Assembly: GCA_002082585.1 (NCBI GenBank)
Contig: CP020563.1
Coordinates: 620,001-684,000 of the forward strand
Direction of reading: 5' to 3'
Source of the DNA: Kitasatospora albolonga
GTDB lineage: Bacteria; Actinomycetota; Actinomycetes; Streptomycetales; Streptomycetaceae
Length of the DNA stretch: 64,000 nucleotides
This document shows positions 27,592 to 36,352 of this stretch, one piece after another. Below the pieces are notes generated by a model. It saw only the letters and a program-made list of their open reading frames with translations, was not told where the DNA came from and searched no databases. Both the position numbers and the translations under genes were made by a program. How positions within the stretch are numbered: position 1 is the stretch's first letter; each line of letters starts with the position of its first letter.

Positions 27592-27651
27592 ATGAACTTC
27601 CTGACCAACCTGCTGGCCGGCATCGTCCACTTCGTGGGTTGGCTCGTCTGA
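27592..27651 (+). CDS. 19-residue hydrophobic peptide
   Basis: The ORF MNFLTNLLAGIVHFVGWLV is preceded by aaggag eight bases before ATG, one of the better ribosome sites in the window, and followed by a 15-bp hairpin. The peptide is hydrophobic, has one His and one Trp and could form a single membrane helix. Family membership is unknown to me. Possibilities are a small membrane protein, a type I toxin or a leaderless antimicrobial peptide. Nothing in the neighbourhood decides between them. Confidence 0.55.
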   Translation: MNFLTNLLAGIVHFVGWLV

Positions 27652-27665
27652 CCATCGCTCCGCCC

Positions 27666-27703
27666 GGCGCCGTCGCTCCCCGTCCCACGGGAGCGGCGGC
27701 GCC
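27666..27703. terminator. hairpin terminator between the peptide gene and the ABC exporter
   Basis: A 15-bp stem (ggcgccgtcgctccc with gggagcggcggcgcc, one G-T pair) and an eight-base loop, 14 bp behind the peptide stop and 24 bp from the 3' end of the convergent ABC gene. It could serve both. Confidence 0.75.
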
Positions 27704-27727
27704 GCTGCGTGGGGAGGGCAGCGGCGG

Positions 27728-29542
27728 TCAGGGGGCCGGAACCGGTGTCCGCCGGTGCGCGTCGCGGCGGATCAGGGCCGCGTACCGGCCGTCCCGGCCG
27801 AGCAGCTCCTCGTGCGTACCGCGTTCGGCTATGCGGCCGCCGTCCAGGACGACGATCTGGTCCGCGTCGCGGACGGTGGAGAGGCGGTGCGCGATGGTGA
27901 GGGTGGTACGGCCCTCGGAGAGTGCGTCGATCGCTTCCTGCACGGCGTGTTCCGTACGGGTGTCGAGCGCGCTGGTCGCCTCGTCGAGGATCAGCACCGG
28001 CGGGTCGCGGAGGATGGTGCGGGCGATGGCGAGGCGCTGCTTCTCACCGCCCGAGAAGCGGTAGCCGCGCTCGCCGACGAGGGTGTCGTAGCCGTCGGGC
28101 AGGGAGGCGATGTGGTCGTGGATCTGTGCGGCGCGGGCCGCGGCCTCGATCTCCTCGTCGGTGGCGCCCGGCTTGGCGAAGCGCAGGTTGTCGGCGACGG
28201 AGGCGTGGAAGAGGTAGGTCTCCTGGGAGACCACGCCGACCGCCCGGGCCAGCGTGTCGAAGTCCAGGTCGCGGACGTCGACCCCGTCGAGCGTGACCCG
28301 GCCGCCGGTGACGTCGTAGAGGCGGGGCACGAGATAGCTGAGTGTGGACTTGCCGGAGCCGGTCGGGCCGACCACCGCCAGGCTGTGGCCCGCGGGAACG
28401 GTCACGTCGATGGCGCTGAGCGCGGGGCCGCTCGTGGCGTCGTAGCGGAAGTCGACGTTCTCGAAGGCGATCTCGCCGCGGATCTTCTCCAGCCGGACGG
28501 GCTTCTCCGGTTCGGTGATGTCCACCGTGAGGTCCAGGTACTCGAAGATCCGCTGGAACAGGGCCAGGGAGGTCTGCATCTGGACACCGGTCGAGAGCAG
28601 GCTCACCGCCGGGCGGAACAGCCCCTGCTGGAGCGTGACGAAGGCGACCAGTGTGCCGATGGAGACGGCGGTGGAGCCCGGCGGGGCGGTGAGGCCCGCG
28701 AACCAGTAGATGACGGCGGGCATGGCGGCCATGACGATGCCGATGACGGCCATCCGCCAGCGGCCCGCCATGCTGGAGCGGACCTCCAGGTCGACCAGGC
28801 GCTCGGACTCCTCGGTGAACCCCTTGGTGAGGGAGTCGGAGCGGCCCATCGTGCGGCCGAGGAGGATGCCGCTGACCGAGAGGGACTCGGTCACCGTGGC
28901 GGCCATGGCGGCCATCTGCTTCTGGCGCTGGGTGGTGATCCGCTTCCGCTCCCGGCCGACGCGGCGGCTGATCGCGACGAACACCGGCAGCAGGAGCAGC
29001 GAGACGACGGTGAGGCGCCAGTCGAGCGCGAGCATGGCGACGACGGTCGCGATGACGGCGGTGAGGTTGGAGACGAGCGAGGTCGCCGTGGAGGTGACCG
29101 TCGCCTGCATACCGCCGATGTCGTTGGCGATGCGGGACTGCACCTCGCCCGTGCGGGTGCGGGTGAAGAAGGCGAGCGGCATCCGCTGGAGCTGGGCGTA
29201 GACGGCGGTGCGCAGGTCGTGCATGACGCGCTGGCCGACGGTCGTCGAGATCAGGGTCTGGAGGACGCCGAAGACGCTGTTCAGCACGGCGGTGAGGACC
29301 ATGCCGAGCGCGAGCAGGGTCAGCAGCCCCGTGCGGCCCTGGGGGATGGCGGTGTCCAGGATCTCGCGCAGCAGGAACGGGGAGGCGACCGACACCAGGG
29401 AGGAGGCGCCGACCAGCAGCCCGACCACGGCGAGCCGGCCGCGGTAGGGACGGAAGAGGCGGAGGATGCGGCGCACCTCGCCGGGCGACCGGTCCGGGGC
29501 CGCGTCGGGTGGGGGCGTCCAGGTGGATTCGTCGGGTTTCAT
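27728..29542 (-). CDS. ABC exporter, fused membrane and ATPase domains
   Basis: A 604-residue half-transporter. Six membrane helices occupy about residues 35-325. The ATPase has Walker A GPTGSGKST (392-400), signature FSGGE (496-500), Walker B VLILDE (Asp520, Glu521) and switch IAHRLST, all intact, so it can work as a homodimer. Family members export drugs or lipids. It is divergent from a MarR-type regulator with 106 bp between, which suggests that regulator controls it and that export protects against a toxic compound. Confidence 0.93.
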   Translation of the reverse strand: MKPDESTWTPPPDAAPDRSPGEVRRILRLFRPYRGRLAVVGLLVGASSLVSVASPFLLREILDTAIPQGRTGLLTLLALGMVLTAVLNSVFGVLQTLISTTVGQRVMHDLRTAVYAQLQRMPLAFFTRTRTGEVQSRIANDIGGMQATVTSTATSLVSNLTAVIATVVAMLALDWRLTVVSLLLLPVFVAISRRVGRERKRITTQRQKQMAAMAATVTESLSVSGILLGRTMGRSDSLTKGFTEESERLVDLEVRSSMAGRWRMAVIGIVMAAMPAVIYWFAGLTAPPGSTAVSIGTLVAFVTLQQGLFRPAVSLLSTGVQMQTSLALFQRIFEYLDLTVDITEPEKPVRLEKIRGEIAFENVDFRYDATSGPALSAIDVTVPAGHSLAVVGPTGSGKSTLSYLVPRLYDVTGGRVTLDGVDVRDLDFDTLARAVGVVSQETYLFHASVADNLRFAKPGATDEEIEAAARAAQIHDHIASLPDGYDTLVGERGYRFSGGEKQRLAIARTILRDPPVLILDEATSALDTRTEHAVQEAIDALSEGRTTLTIAHRLSTVRDADQIVVLDGGRIAERGTHEELLGRDGRYAALIRRDAHRRTPVPAP

Positions 29543-29648
29543 GGGCTCCTTCGTGGGGCGTGAGGAACAGCCGGACGTGTCCGACGTTCAGAGCTTAGCT
29601 CACTGTTACCTATACTCACAATGAACGGGGTCCTGATATTGTTCCTGT
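29543..29648. promoter_or_regulatory. divergent promoter and operator region of ABC exporter and MarR gene
   Basis: AT-rich for this genome. A -10-like tattgt at 29637-29642 puts the marR transcript start at about its ATG, so a leaderless transcript is likely; no ribosome site is visible. The palindrome gagcttagctc (29591-29601) is a candidate MarR operator about 50 bp before the ABC start. Confidence 0.5.
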
Positions 29649-30158
29649 ATGGACGCCCTGGATTCCCCCGACGCCGACGCCACGGATGCGGCGGACACCG
29701 CCGCCCGGCCCCACGACCGGGACCGCGACCCCGACGGCATGCTCGCCGAGCAGCTGCTGCGGCTGACGCGCCGGCTGCACCGCATCCAGAGCCGTCAGCT
29801 GGAGCCGATCGGCATCACCCCGGCCCAGTTCCGGCTGCTGCGGACGGTCGCGAGCTACGACGCGGCCCCCCGGATGGCCGATCTCGCCCAGCGTCTGGAC
29901 GTCGTCCCGCGCGCCGTGACGACCCTGGTCGACGCCCTGGAGGCGAGCGGGCGGGTCCGGCGCGCCCCCGATCCCGACAGCCGCCGGGTGGTGCGCATCG
30001 AGATCACCGACGAGGGGCGCGCCACGCTCCGCTCCCTGCGCAACGCGCGCCGGGCGGCCGCGGAGGAGATCCTGGCCCCGCTGACCGCCGACCAGCGCGA
30101 GGTGCTCGGCGGGCTGCTCTCCGCACTGGTCGACGGAATGCCGGAGCGCCGCTGCTGA
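29649..30158 (+). CDS. MarR-family transcriptional regulator
   Basis: A 169-residue regulator with a disordered acidic N-terminus (about 28 residues) and a winged helix: LEPIGITPAQFRLLRTV, MADLAQRLDVVPRAVTTLVD (recognition helix) and the wing DPDSRRVVRIEITDEG. Probably represses the divergent ABC exporter until a ligand binds. The N-terminal acidic extension is longer than usual. Confidence 0.92.
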   Translation: MDALDSPDADATDAADTAARPHDRDRDPDGMLAEQLLRLTRRLHRIQSRQLEPIGITPAQFRLLRTVASYDAAPRMADLAQRLDVVPRAVTTLVDALEASGRVRRAPDPDSRRVVRIEITDEGRATLRSLRNARRAAAEEILAPLTADQREVLGGLLSALVDGMPERRC

Positions 30159-30254
30159 GACCGGGCGCGGGCCGGAGACCACCGGAGCCGGACGGCTTCG
30201 ACAGGGCCCCCGTCAACCACCCATCGGGCGGTCAGGCGGTCAGCGGCGAAAGGT

Positions 30255-30653
30255 TCAGTACCCCCGGCCCCACCAGAACAGCGATACCGCCGCCGCCAGC
30301 AGGAAGCCCGCCCCCGCCAGGTACTTGGCGCTCCCCGGGCGCCGCCGCGGGTCCGAGAGGACCGAGAGGAGAAGGAGCGGGACCGAGAGGAAGAAGACGA
30401 ACATCCCCCACCAGGAACCGATGAGCGACCACGGCAGCAGCACCGCCGCAATGATCCCGGCCGCCCGCCGGAAGACGGAAGGCCGGGCGTGGAAGAACAG
30501 GGGCGCAGCGGTCAGCGCCGCGGTCACGACCACCAGGGGAAGCACGAAGGAAGGATCGCCGGAGACGGCGACCGGCAGCAGCGGGGCGGCCACGGCGCAC
30601 ACGGCCAGACCGATCTGCCACGGATGAACGCTCTCGCGCGTGATGACCTGCAT
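30255..30653 (-). CDS. small integral membrane protein, unknown family
   Basis: A 132-residue protein with about four membrane helices (IGLAVCAVAAPLLPVAV, FVLPLVVVTAALTAAPLFF, AGIIAAVLLPWSLIGSW, MFVFFLSVPLLLLSVL) and a last helix near the C-terminus. I do not recognise a function. ATG 30653 begins MQVITRESVHPW. The palindrome at 30679-30690 is just upstream. Confidence 0.7.
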   Translation of the reverse strand: MQVITRESVHPWQIGLAVCAVAAPLLPVAVSGDPSFVLPLVVVTAALTAAPLFFHARPSVFRRAAGIIAAVLLPWSLIGSWWGMFVFFLSVPLLLLSVLSDPRRRPGSAKYLAGAGFLLAAAVSLFWWGRGY

Positions 30654-30678
30654 GACCGCCCCCAGGAACCAGACTTTT

Positions 30679-30690
30679 TGAACGCGTTCA
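30679..30690. promoter_or_regulatory. palindrome tgaacgcgttca, candidate operator
   Basis: A perfect 12-bp palindrome preceded by a T run, about 25 bp upstream of the membrane-protein start at 30653. The form resembles TetR-type operators, but no regulator gene is adjacent. Confidence 0.4.
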
Positions 30691-30871
30691 GCCTATCCCG
30701 GCCGGTGACGCCCTGGACCACCGGGCTCGACGCGGTCCCCACCCGGCCGACGGCAAGGACAAAGGGCCGGGCCACCGGACACCCCTGCCGCTCGGCCCCG
30801 GCCGAGCCGGAACGCGCCACCCGGCCACCGGGCCGCCGATCCCCCGGAGACCCGGCCGAGCGCAGGTCAGA

Positions 30872-30900
30872 GGCCCCAACTGGTTGAACCAGTCGGGGCC
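30872..30900. terminator. hairpin in the upstream region of the GH109-type gene
   Basis: Arms ggccccaactggtt and aaccagtcggggcc pair with one mismatch and a one-base centre. It may be a terminator for upstream transcription or part of a leader. Confidence 0.5.
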
Positions 30901-31083
30901 TTCGCGCGCTCCGGAGAAAAGTCCATGGTTTGAGTACGAGAGTCCAATTGGCTCCCTTGCGCACCATCAGCCTCTCCGTCCAGGGTCCTTACCGAGGCCC
31001 GGTCCCACGGCCGTTGACCCGCCCGCAGGGGACCGGCCCCGCTCGCGCACGTCCAGAACCCCCACACCCCACCTGGAGGCTCG

Positions 31084-32565
31084 ATGAACGACGACGCCCG
31101 GCCCGGACAGACACCGCAGGACCTCCCCCCGCAGCACACCGGTGACAACGCCGACCGGCAGGCCCCCAGCCGCCGTTCGGTGCTGTGGACCACGGCGGGC
31201 GTGGCCGGGGCCGGACTCGGCCTCGGCGCGCTGGCGCCGGGCACCGCGTCGGCCGCCGGGACCGCCGCCCCGGAAACCGCGGCCGCCGCGGAAGCCGCGA
31301 CGGCGGCCCCCACCCGGCAGGGCCGCACGATGGTGGACGTCCCCTTCGAGCGGCGCTCGACCGTACGAGTCGGGATCATAGGTCTCGGCAACCGGGGCGA
31401 CAGCATGATCGACCTCTTCCTCGCCGTCCCCGGCGTCCGGGTCGTGGCAGTCTGCGACCCCGTCCGGGACAAGGCGGAGAAGGCTGCGGCCAAGGTGACG
31501 GCCGCCGGGCAGCCCACCCCGGCCGTCTACGCCAAGGGGGAGCACGACTACGAGAACCTCTGCCGACGCGGGGACATCGACTTCGTCTATGTCGTGACGC
31601 CCTGGGAGCTGCACTTCCCGATGGCGAAGGCGGCGATGCTGAACGGCAAGCACGTGGGCGTGGAGTGCCCGGTCGCGATGCGGCTGGAGGAGCTCTGGCA
31701 GCTCGTCGACCTCTCCGAGCGCACCCGGCGGCACTGTATGCAGCTGGAGAACTGTTGTTACGGCAAGAACGAGATGCGGGTGCTCCGGATGGCGCACGCG
31801 GGCCTCTTCGGGGACCTGCTGCACGGCGCGGGGGCGTACAACCACGATCTGCGCGAGCTGATGTTCGACCCGGACTACTACGAGGGTCCCTGGCGGCGGC
31901 TCTGGCACACCCGGCTGCGCGGCGATCTCTACCCCAACCACGGGTTCGGGCCGGTCGCCAACTACATGGACCTCAACCGGGGCGACCGCGCCGTCTCCAT
32001 CACCAGCGTCGGCACCCCCGCCCTCGGCCTCGCCGAGTACCGCAAGGAGCACATGCCCCCCGGTGACCCGAGCTGGAAGGAGTCGTACATCGGCGCCGAC
32101 CGGACGATCAGCCTCGTGCAGACCGCCAGGGGCCGGGTGATCCGGCTGGAGCACGATGTGTCGACGCCGCACCCGTACTCCCGTATCAACAGCCTCGGCG
32201 GCACCCGGGGCGTCTTCGAGGACTACCCGGAGCGGATCTACCTGGAGCCCACGAACACGGACCACCGGTGGGACGACTTCAAGAAGTACGCCGAGTGGGA
32301 CCACTGGCTCTGGAAGGAACACGCCAACCCGCCGGGCGGCCACGGCGGGATGGACTACATCATGGTGTTCCGGCTGATGCAGTGCATGCGGCTGGGCCTG
32401 GTCCCGGACTTCGACGTGTACGACGCGGCCCTCTGGACGGCCCCGGTGCCGCTGAGCCATCTCTCCATCAAGGCGAAGGGCGCCCCGCTGCCCATCCCGG
32501 ACTTCACCCGGGGCGCGTGGAAGAAGGCCAGGTCCGGCATGGACTCGGAGAAGCCCGCCGCATGA
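31084..32565 (+). CDS. Tat-exported Gfo/Idh/MocA oxidoreductase, GH109-type glycosidase
   Basis: A 493-residue protein. A twin-arginine signal [11 protein letters not shown] lies at about 30-40 and an Ala-rich export region ends near residue 60. The NAD-binding motif [12 protein letters not shown] follows, then [11 protein letters not shown] and the catalytic region [20 protein letters not shown] and [15 protein letters not shown], typical of GH109 alpha-N-acetylgalactosaminidases that use bound NAD transiently. Export by Tat fits a cofactor-loaded enzyme folded before transport. The true sugar substrate is not readable. Confidence 0.85.
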   Translation: MNDDARPGQTPQDLPPQHTGDNADRQAPSRRSVLWTTAGVAGAGLGLGALAPGTASAAGTAAPETAAAAEAATAAPTRQGRTMVDVPFERRSTVRVGIIGLGNRGDSMIDLFLAVPGVRVVAVCDPVRDKAEKAAAKVTAAGQPTPAVYAKGEHDYENLCRRGDIDFVYVVTPWELHFPMAKAAMLNGKHVGVECPVAMRLEELWQLVDLSERTRRHCMQLENCCYGKNEMRVLRMAHAGLFGDLLHGAGAYNHDLRELMFDPDYYEGPWRRLWHTRLRGDLYPNHGFGPVANYMDLNRGDRAVSITSVGTPALGLAEYRKEHMPPGDPSWKESYIGADRTISLVQTARGRVIRLEHDVSTPHPYSRINSLGGTRGVFEDYPERIYLEPTNTDHRWDDFKKYAEWDHWLWKEHANPPGGHGGMDYIMVFRLMQCMRLGLVPDFDVYDAALWTAPVPLSHLSIKAKGAPLPIPDFTRGAWKKARSGMDSEKPAA

Positions 32566-32729
32566 CGGTGCCGGGGTCCCGGGCTGTTCGGTCCGGGGCC
32601 CCGCGGGGCGGGGGGCGGCCGTGAAAACCGGTTGCCCCGGAGGTGGACGGAGGGCGAACCTTGCACGGTTTGGTCATCCCCCTCTCCGAGGTCCGCACGG
32701 GCCTTGCGCATTCCTAGCCCTGGGACGTC

Positions 32730-34553
32730 ATGCAGATTCGCGATCTTCCGTACTCGAATCCCGGCGACCCCGATGTACGGTCGGGCCCACGCTTCCTGTA
32801 CTGGCTCGGGCGCAATCAGCTGGGCGGGCAGCTCAAGGCCCTCGGCTGGGGACTGCTCCACCAGCTGAGCATCGCCGGGTTCCCGATCGGCGTCGGCATC
32901 GCCGTCCAGGCCGTCGTGGACCGCTCCGGTTCGCGCCTCGCGCTGGCCTGCGGGCTGGTCGCGCTCCTGGGCGTCACGATCGCGGTGGGCGACACCATGC
33001 TCCACCGGACCGCCGTGACCAACTGGATCACCGCCGCCGCCCGGGTGCAGCAGCTCCTGGCGCGCAAGACCGCCGAGCTGGGCGCCGCCCTGACCCGGCG
33101 GGTCGCGGCCGGTGAGGTCGTCGCCGTGTCGACGGGGGACGTGGAGAAGATCGGCTGGTTCGTGGAGGCCCTCTCGCGCTTCGCGGCCGCCGCCACCGCC
33201 CTCGTCCTGGTCTGCGTGGGGCTGGTCGTCTACCTCCCGGCCCTCGGCGTCCTGGTGGCCGTCGCCATGCCGGTGCTGGCCCTGGCCGTGCTGCCGCTGC
33301 TCCCCCGCGCCACCCGGCGCGCCGACGAGCAGCGCGAGAAGGCCGGAAAGGCGACCGAGCTGGCCTCGGACACGGTGGCCGGGCTGCGGGTGCTGCGCGG
33401 GATCGGCGGCGAGGAGCTGTTCCTCGGCCGCTACCGCCGGGCCTCGCAGGAGGTCCGCAGGGCGGCCGTGCGCTCCGCGCGGATGTGGGCGCTGATCTCG
33501 GCGGTGCAGGTGCTGCTGCCGGGCGTCCTGCTGCTCTCCCTGATCTGGTACGGAGCGACGCTCGTCCGCGACGGCCGCATCGACGTGGGCCAGTTGGTCA
33601 CGGTGTACAGCGCGGCCACGCTGATGATCTTCCCTCTCCGTCACTTCGAGGAGATCGCGATGGCCTACTCCTTCTCCCGGCCGTCCGCACAGCGTGCGGT
33701 ACGGGTGCTGTCGCTGCGCCGCAGCGACCGGACGGCCACCGAGGCGGGCGGCGTCCCGTCGGGCGATCTGTACGACCCCGCCACCGGACTGATGGCCGCC
33801 CGGGGGCAGTTCACGGCCGTCGTCTGCGGTGACCCGGACGAGGCGGGGCGGCTGGCCGAACGGCTCGGCGGCCACGCCCAGGGCGACGACTCCCGAAAGG
33901 CCCCCTCGGTCCTGCTCGGTGCCGTCGCGCTGGACGAACTCCCCCTGGACACCGCACGGGCGGCGGTCCTGGTCCAGGACAAGGACCCGGTCCTGCTCTC
34001 CGGCACGCTCCAGGAGCTGCTGGACGTGCCGTCCTCGGGGCTGGTCACCGCCGAGGAGGCGCTGAAGGCCGCGCAGTGCGGCGATGTGCTCGCCGCACTG
34101 CGCCAGGCGTCCCCCGACGACGACGGGGACCCGATGCGGACCCGGATCACCGAGCGGGGCCGGTCCCTCTCCGGCGGGCAGCGCCAGCGCCTCGCGCTGG
34201 CCCGGTCGCTGATCACCGACCCGGAGGCGCTGGTGCTGGACGAGCCGACCTCGGCCGTCGACTCGCACACCGAGGCGCGCGTCGCCGCCGGGGTCGCGGA
34301 GCTGCGCCGGGGCCGTACGACGGTCGCGTTCGCCTCCTCGCCGCTGCTGCTGGATGTGGCCGACCGGGTCGTCCTCGTCCACGGGGGGACCGTGGTCGCG
34401 GCGGGCACCCACCGCGAACTGCTGCGCACCGAACCGCGTTACCGGGCCGTCGTCACCCGCGAGACCGACGAGGAGGCGGCGGCCGCCGCCCGTACGGGGA
34501 CCGACGCGGCCCCCGCCGTGAAGAGCACCCAGGAAATCGAGGAGAGGGCATGA
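32730..34553 (+). CDS. ABC exporter subunit 1 with degenerate Walker A
   Basis: A 607-residue fused membrane/ATPase protein. The six-helix membrane part is normal. In the ATPase the place of Walker A (about 361-372) reads AVVCGDPDEAGRLAE, with no GxxGxGKS/T, and the switch His is replaced in AFASSPLLLD. Signature LSGGQRQR (about 480) and Walker B VLDEPTSAVD are intact. This subunit therefore cannot bind ATP normally but gives a good signature to the partner. The next gene overlaps by four bases, so the two form a heterodimer. Confidence 0.9.
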   Translation: MQIRDLPYSNPGDPDVRSGPRFLYWLGRNQLGGQLKALGWGLLHQLSIAGFPIGVGIAVQAVVDRSGSRLALACGLVALLGVTIAVGDTMLHRTAVTNWITAAARVQQLLARKTAELGAALTRRVAAGEVVAVSTGDVEKIGWFVEALSRFAAAATALVLVCVGLVVYLPALGVLVAVAMPVLALAVLPLLPRATRRADEQREKAGKATELASDTVAGLRVLRGIGGEELFLGRYRRASQEVRRAAVRSARMWALISAVQVLLPGVLLLSLIWYGATLVRDGRIDVGQLVTVYSAATLMIFPLRHFEEIAMAYSFSRPSAQRAVRVLSLRRSDRTATEAGGVPSGDLYDPATGLMAARGQFTAVVCGDPDEAGRLAERLGGHAQGDDSRKAPSVLLGAVALDELPLDTARAAVLVQDKDPVLLSGTLQELLDVPSSGLVTAEEALKAAQCGDVLAALRQASPDDDGDPMRTRITERGRSLSGGQRQRLALARSLITDPEALVLDEPTSAVDSHTEARVAAGVAELRRGRTTVAFASSPLLLDVADRVVLVHGGTVVAAGTHRELLRTEPRYRAVVTRETDEEAAAAARTGTDAAPAVKSTQEIEERA

Positions 34554-36331
34554 TCGGCGTCGCACCTCCGGCGTACGACCCGGCCGCCCCGGAGTCGGCC
34601 ACCACCCTTCCCGTCGGCACCCCGTCGACCGTACGGAGTTACGTACGGGATCTGCTGCGGCGTCACCGCAAGGCTTTCGCCCTGCTGGTCGGCGCCAACG
34701 CGGTGGCGGTCATCGCGTCGATCGTCGGCCCGTATCTGCTCGGCGGGCTGGTGGAGGACCTCTCCGACGGGGTCACCGACCTGCATCTGGAGCGCACCGC
34801 CGCGGTCTTCGCCCTCGCGCTGGTGATCCAGGCGGTGTTCACCCGGTCGATGCGGCTGCGCGGGGCCATGCTGGGCGAGGAGATGCTCGCCGATCTGCGC
34901 GAGGACTTCCTCGTACGGTCCGTGGGACTGCCGCCGGGGGTTCTGGAGCGGGCCGGGACGGGCGATCTGCTCTCCCGGATCACCACGGACATCGACCGGC
35001 TGGCCAACGCGATGCGGGAGGCCGTGCCGCAGCTGGCCATCGGCATCGTGTGGACCGGGCTGCTGGTCGGCGCGCTCACCGTGACCGCTCCCCCGCTGGC
35101 GCTGGCCGTGGTGGTCGCGCTGCCGGTGCTGATCGTCGGCTGCCGCTGGTACTTCCGGCGCGCGCCCTCCGCGTACCGCTCGGAGGCGGCGGGTTACGCG
35201 GCCGTCGCCGCCGTGCTCGCCGAGACCGTGGACGCCGGGCGGACCGTGGAGGCCCACCGGCTCGGCGCCCGCCGGGTGGGGCTGTCGGACCGGCGCGTCA
35301 CCGAATGGACGGCGTGGGAGCGCTACACCCTGTTCCTGCGTTCGGTGCTCTTCCCGGTCGTCAACGCCACGTACGTGACCGTCCTCGGCGCGGTCCTGCT
35401 GCTCGGCGGCTGGTTCGTGCTGGAGGGCTGGCTCACGGTCGGGCAGCTGACGACGGGCGCGCTGCTGGCCCAGATGCTGGTCGACCCGATCGGGATGATC
35501 CTGCGCTGGTACGACGAACTCCAGGTCGCCCAGGTGTCGCTGGCGCGGCTCGTCGGCGTACGGGAGATCGAGCCGGACGGCGGGGACGCGGAGGCAGGCC
35601 CGGACGGCCGGGACGTGCGGGCGGACGAGGTGCGCTTCGGGTACCGGGAGGGCGTCGACGTCCTGCACCAGGTGTCGCTGGACGTGGCGCCGGGCACCCG
35701 GCTCGCGCTGGTCGGCCCTTCGGGTGCGGGCAAGTCGACGCTGGGCCGGCTGCTGGCCGGGATCTACGCCCCGCGCACCGGGGAGGTCACGCTCGGCGGC
35801 ACCGAGCTGTCCCGGATGACGGCGGAGCGGGTCCGTGAGCATGTGGCCCTGGTCAACCAGGAGCACCACGTCTTCGTCGGTTCGCTGCGGGACAACCTGC
35901 TGCTGGCCCGGGAGGGGGCGCAGGATGCCGAGCTGTGGGCCTCGCTGGCCGCCGTGGACGCGGACGGCTGGGCGCGGGCCCTGGACAAGGGGCTGGACAC
36001 GGAGGTCGGTTCGGGCGGGTTCGCGCTGACCCCGGCGCAGGCGCAGCAGATCGCGCTGGCCCGTCTCGTCCTGGCCGACCCGCACACCCTGGTCCTGGAC
36101 GAGGCGACCTCGCTCCTCGACCCGAGGGCCGCCCGCCATCTGGAGCGTTCCCTGGCCCGCGTGCTGGAGGGCCGTACGGTGGTGGCGATCGCGCACCGGC
36201 TGCACACCGCGCACGACGCGGACGTCATCGCGGTCGTGGAGGACGGCCGGATCAGCGAGCTGGGCAGCCATGACGAACTGGTCGCGGCGGACGGGGCGTA
36301 CGCGGCGCTGTGGCGGTCCTGGCACGGGTGA
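34550..36331 (+). CDS. ABC exporter subunit 2 with intact Walker A and degenerate signature
   Basis: A 593-residue fused membrane/ATPase protein starting at ATG 34550. Walker A GPSGAGKST (about 389-397), Walker B LVLDEATSLLD and switch AIAHRLHT are intact, but the signature is LTPAQAQQ (about 493) instead of LSGGQ. Together with subunit 1 it makes one normal and one dead ATP site, as in known heterodimeric exporters. Substrate is unknown. Confidence 0.92.
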   Translation: MIGVAPPAYDPAAPESATTLPVGTPSTVRSYVRDLLRRHRKAFALLVGANAVAVIASIVGPYLLGGLVEDLSDGVTDLHLERTAAVFALALVIQAVFTRSMRLRGAMLGEEMLADLREDFLVRSVGLPPGVLERAGTGDLLSRITTDIDRLANAMREAVPQLAIGIVWTGLLVGALTVTAPPLALAVVVALPVLIVGCRWYFRRAPSAYRSEAAGYAAVAAVLAETVDAGRTVEAHRLGARRVGLSDRRVTEWTAWERYTLFLRSVLFPVVNATYVTVLGAVLLLGGWFVLEGWLTVGQLTTGALLAQMLVDPIGMILRWYDELQVAQVSLARLVGVREIEPDGGDAEAGPDGRDVRADEVRFGYREGVDVLHQVSLDVAPGTRLALVGPSGAGKSTLGRLLAGIYAPRTGEVTLGGTELSRMTAERVREHVALVNQEHHVFVGSLRDNLLLAREGAQDAELWASLAAVDADGWARALDKGLDTEVGSGGFALTPAQAQQIALARLVLADPHTLVLDEATSLLDPRAARHLERSLARVLEGRTVVAIAHRLHTAHDADVIAVVEDGRISELGSHDELVAADGAYAALWRSWHG

Positions 36332-36352
36332 GGCCGCTGTGCGCCCCGGAGG

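Larger units (their letters stand above)
30654..31083. other. intergenic region between divergent membrane-protein and GH109 genes
   Basis: About 430 bp without a supported gene. It contains the 12-bp palindrome at 30679-30690 and the hairpin at 30872-30900. The rest, including the promoter of the GH109-type gene, has no clear motif. Confidence 0.55.

Noticed and set aside
30872..30900. tRNA fragment
   Set aside because: ggttgaacc looks a little like a T-arm, but the sequence is a simple hairpin with no acceptor stem or anticodon arm.
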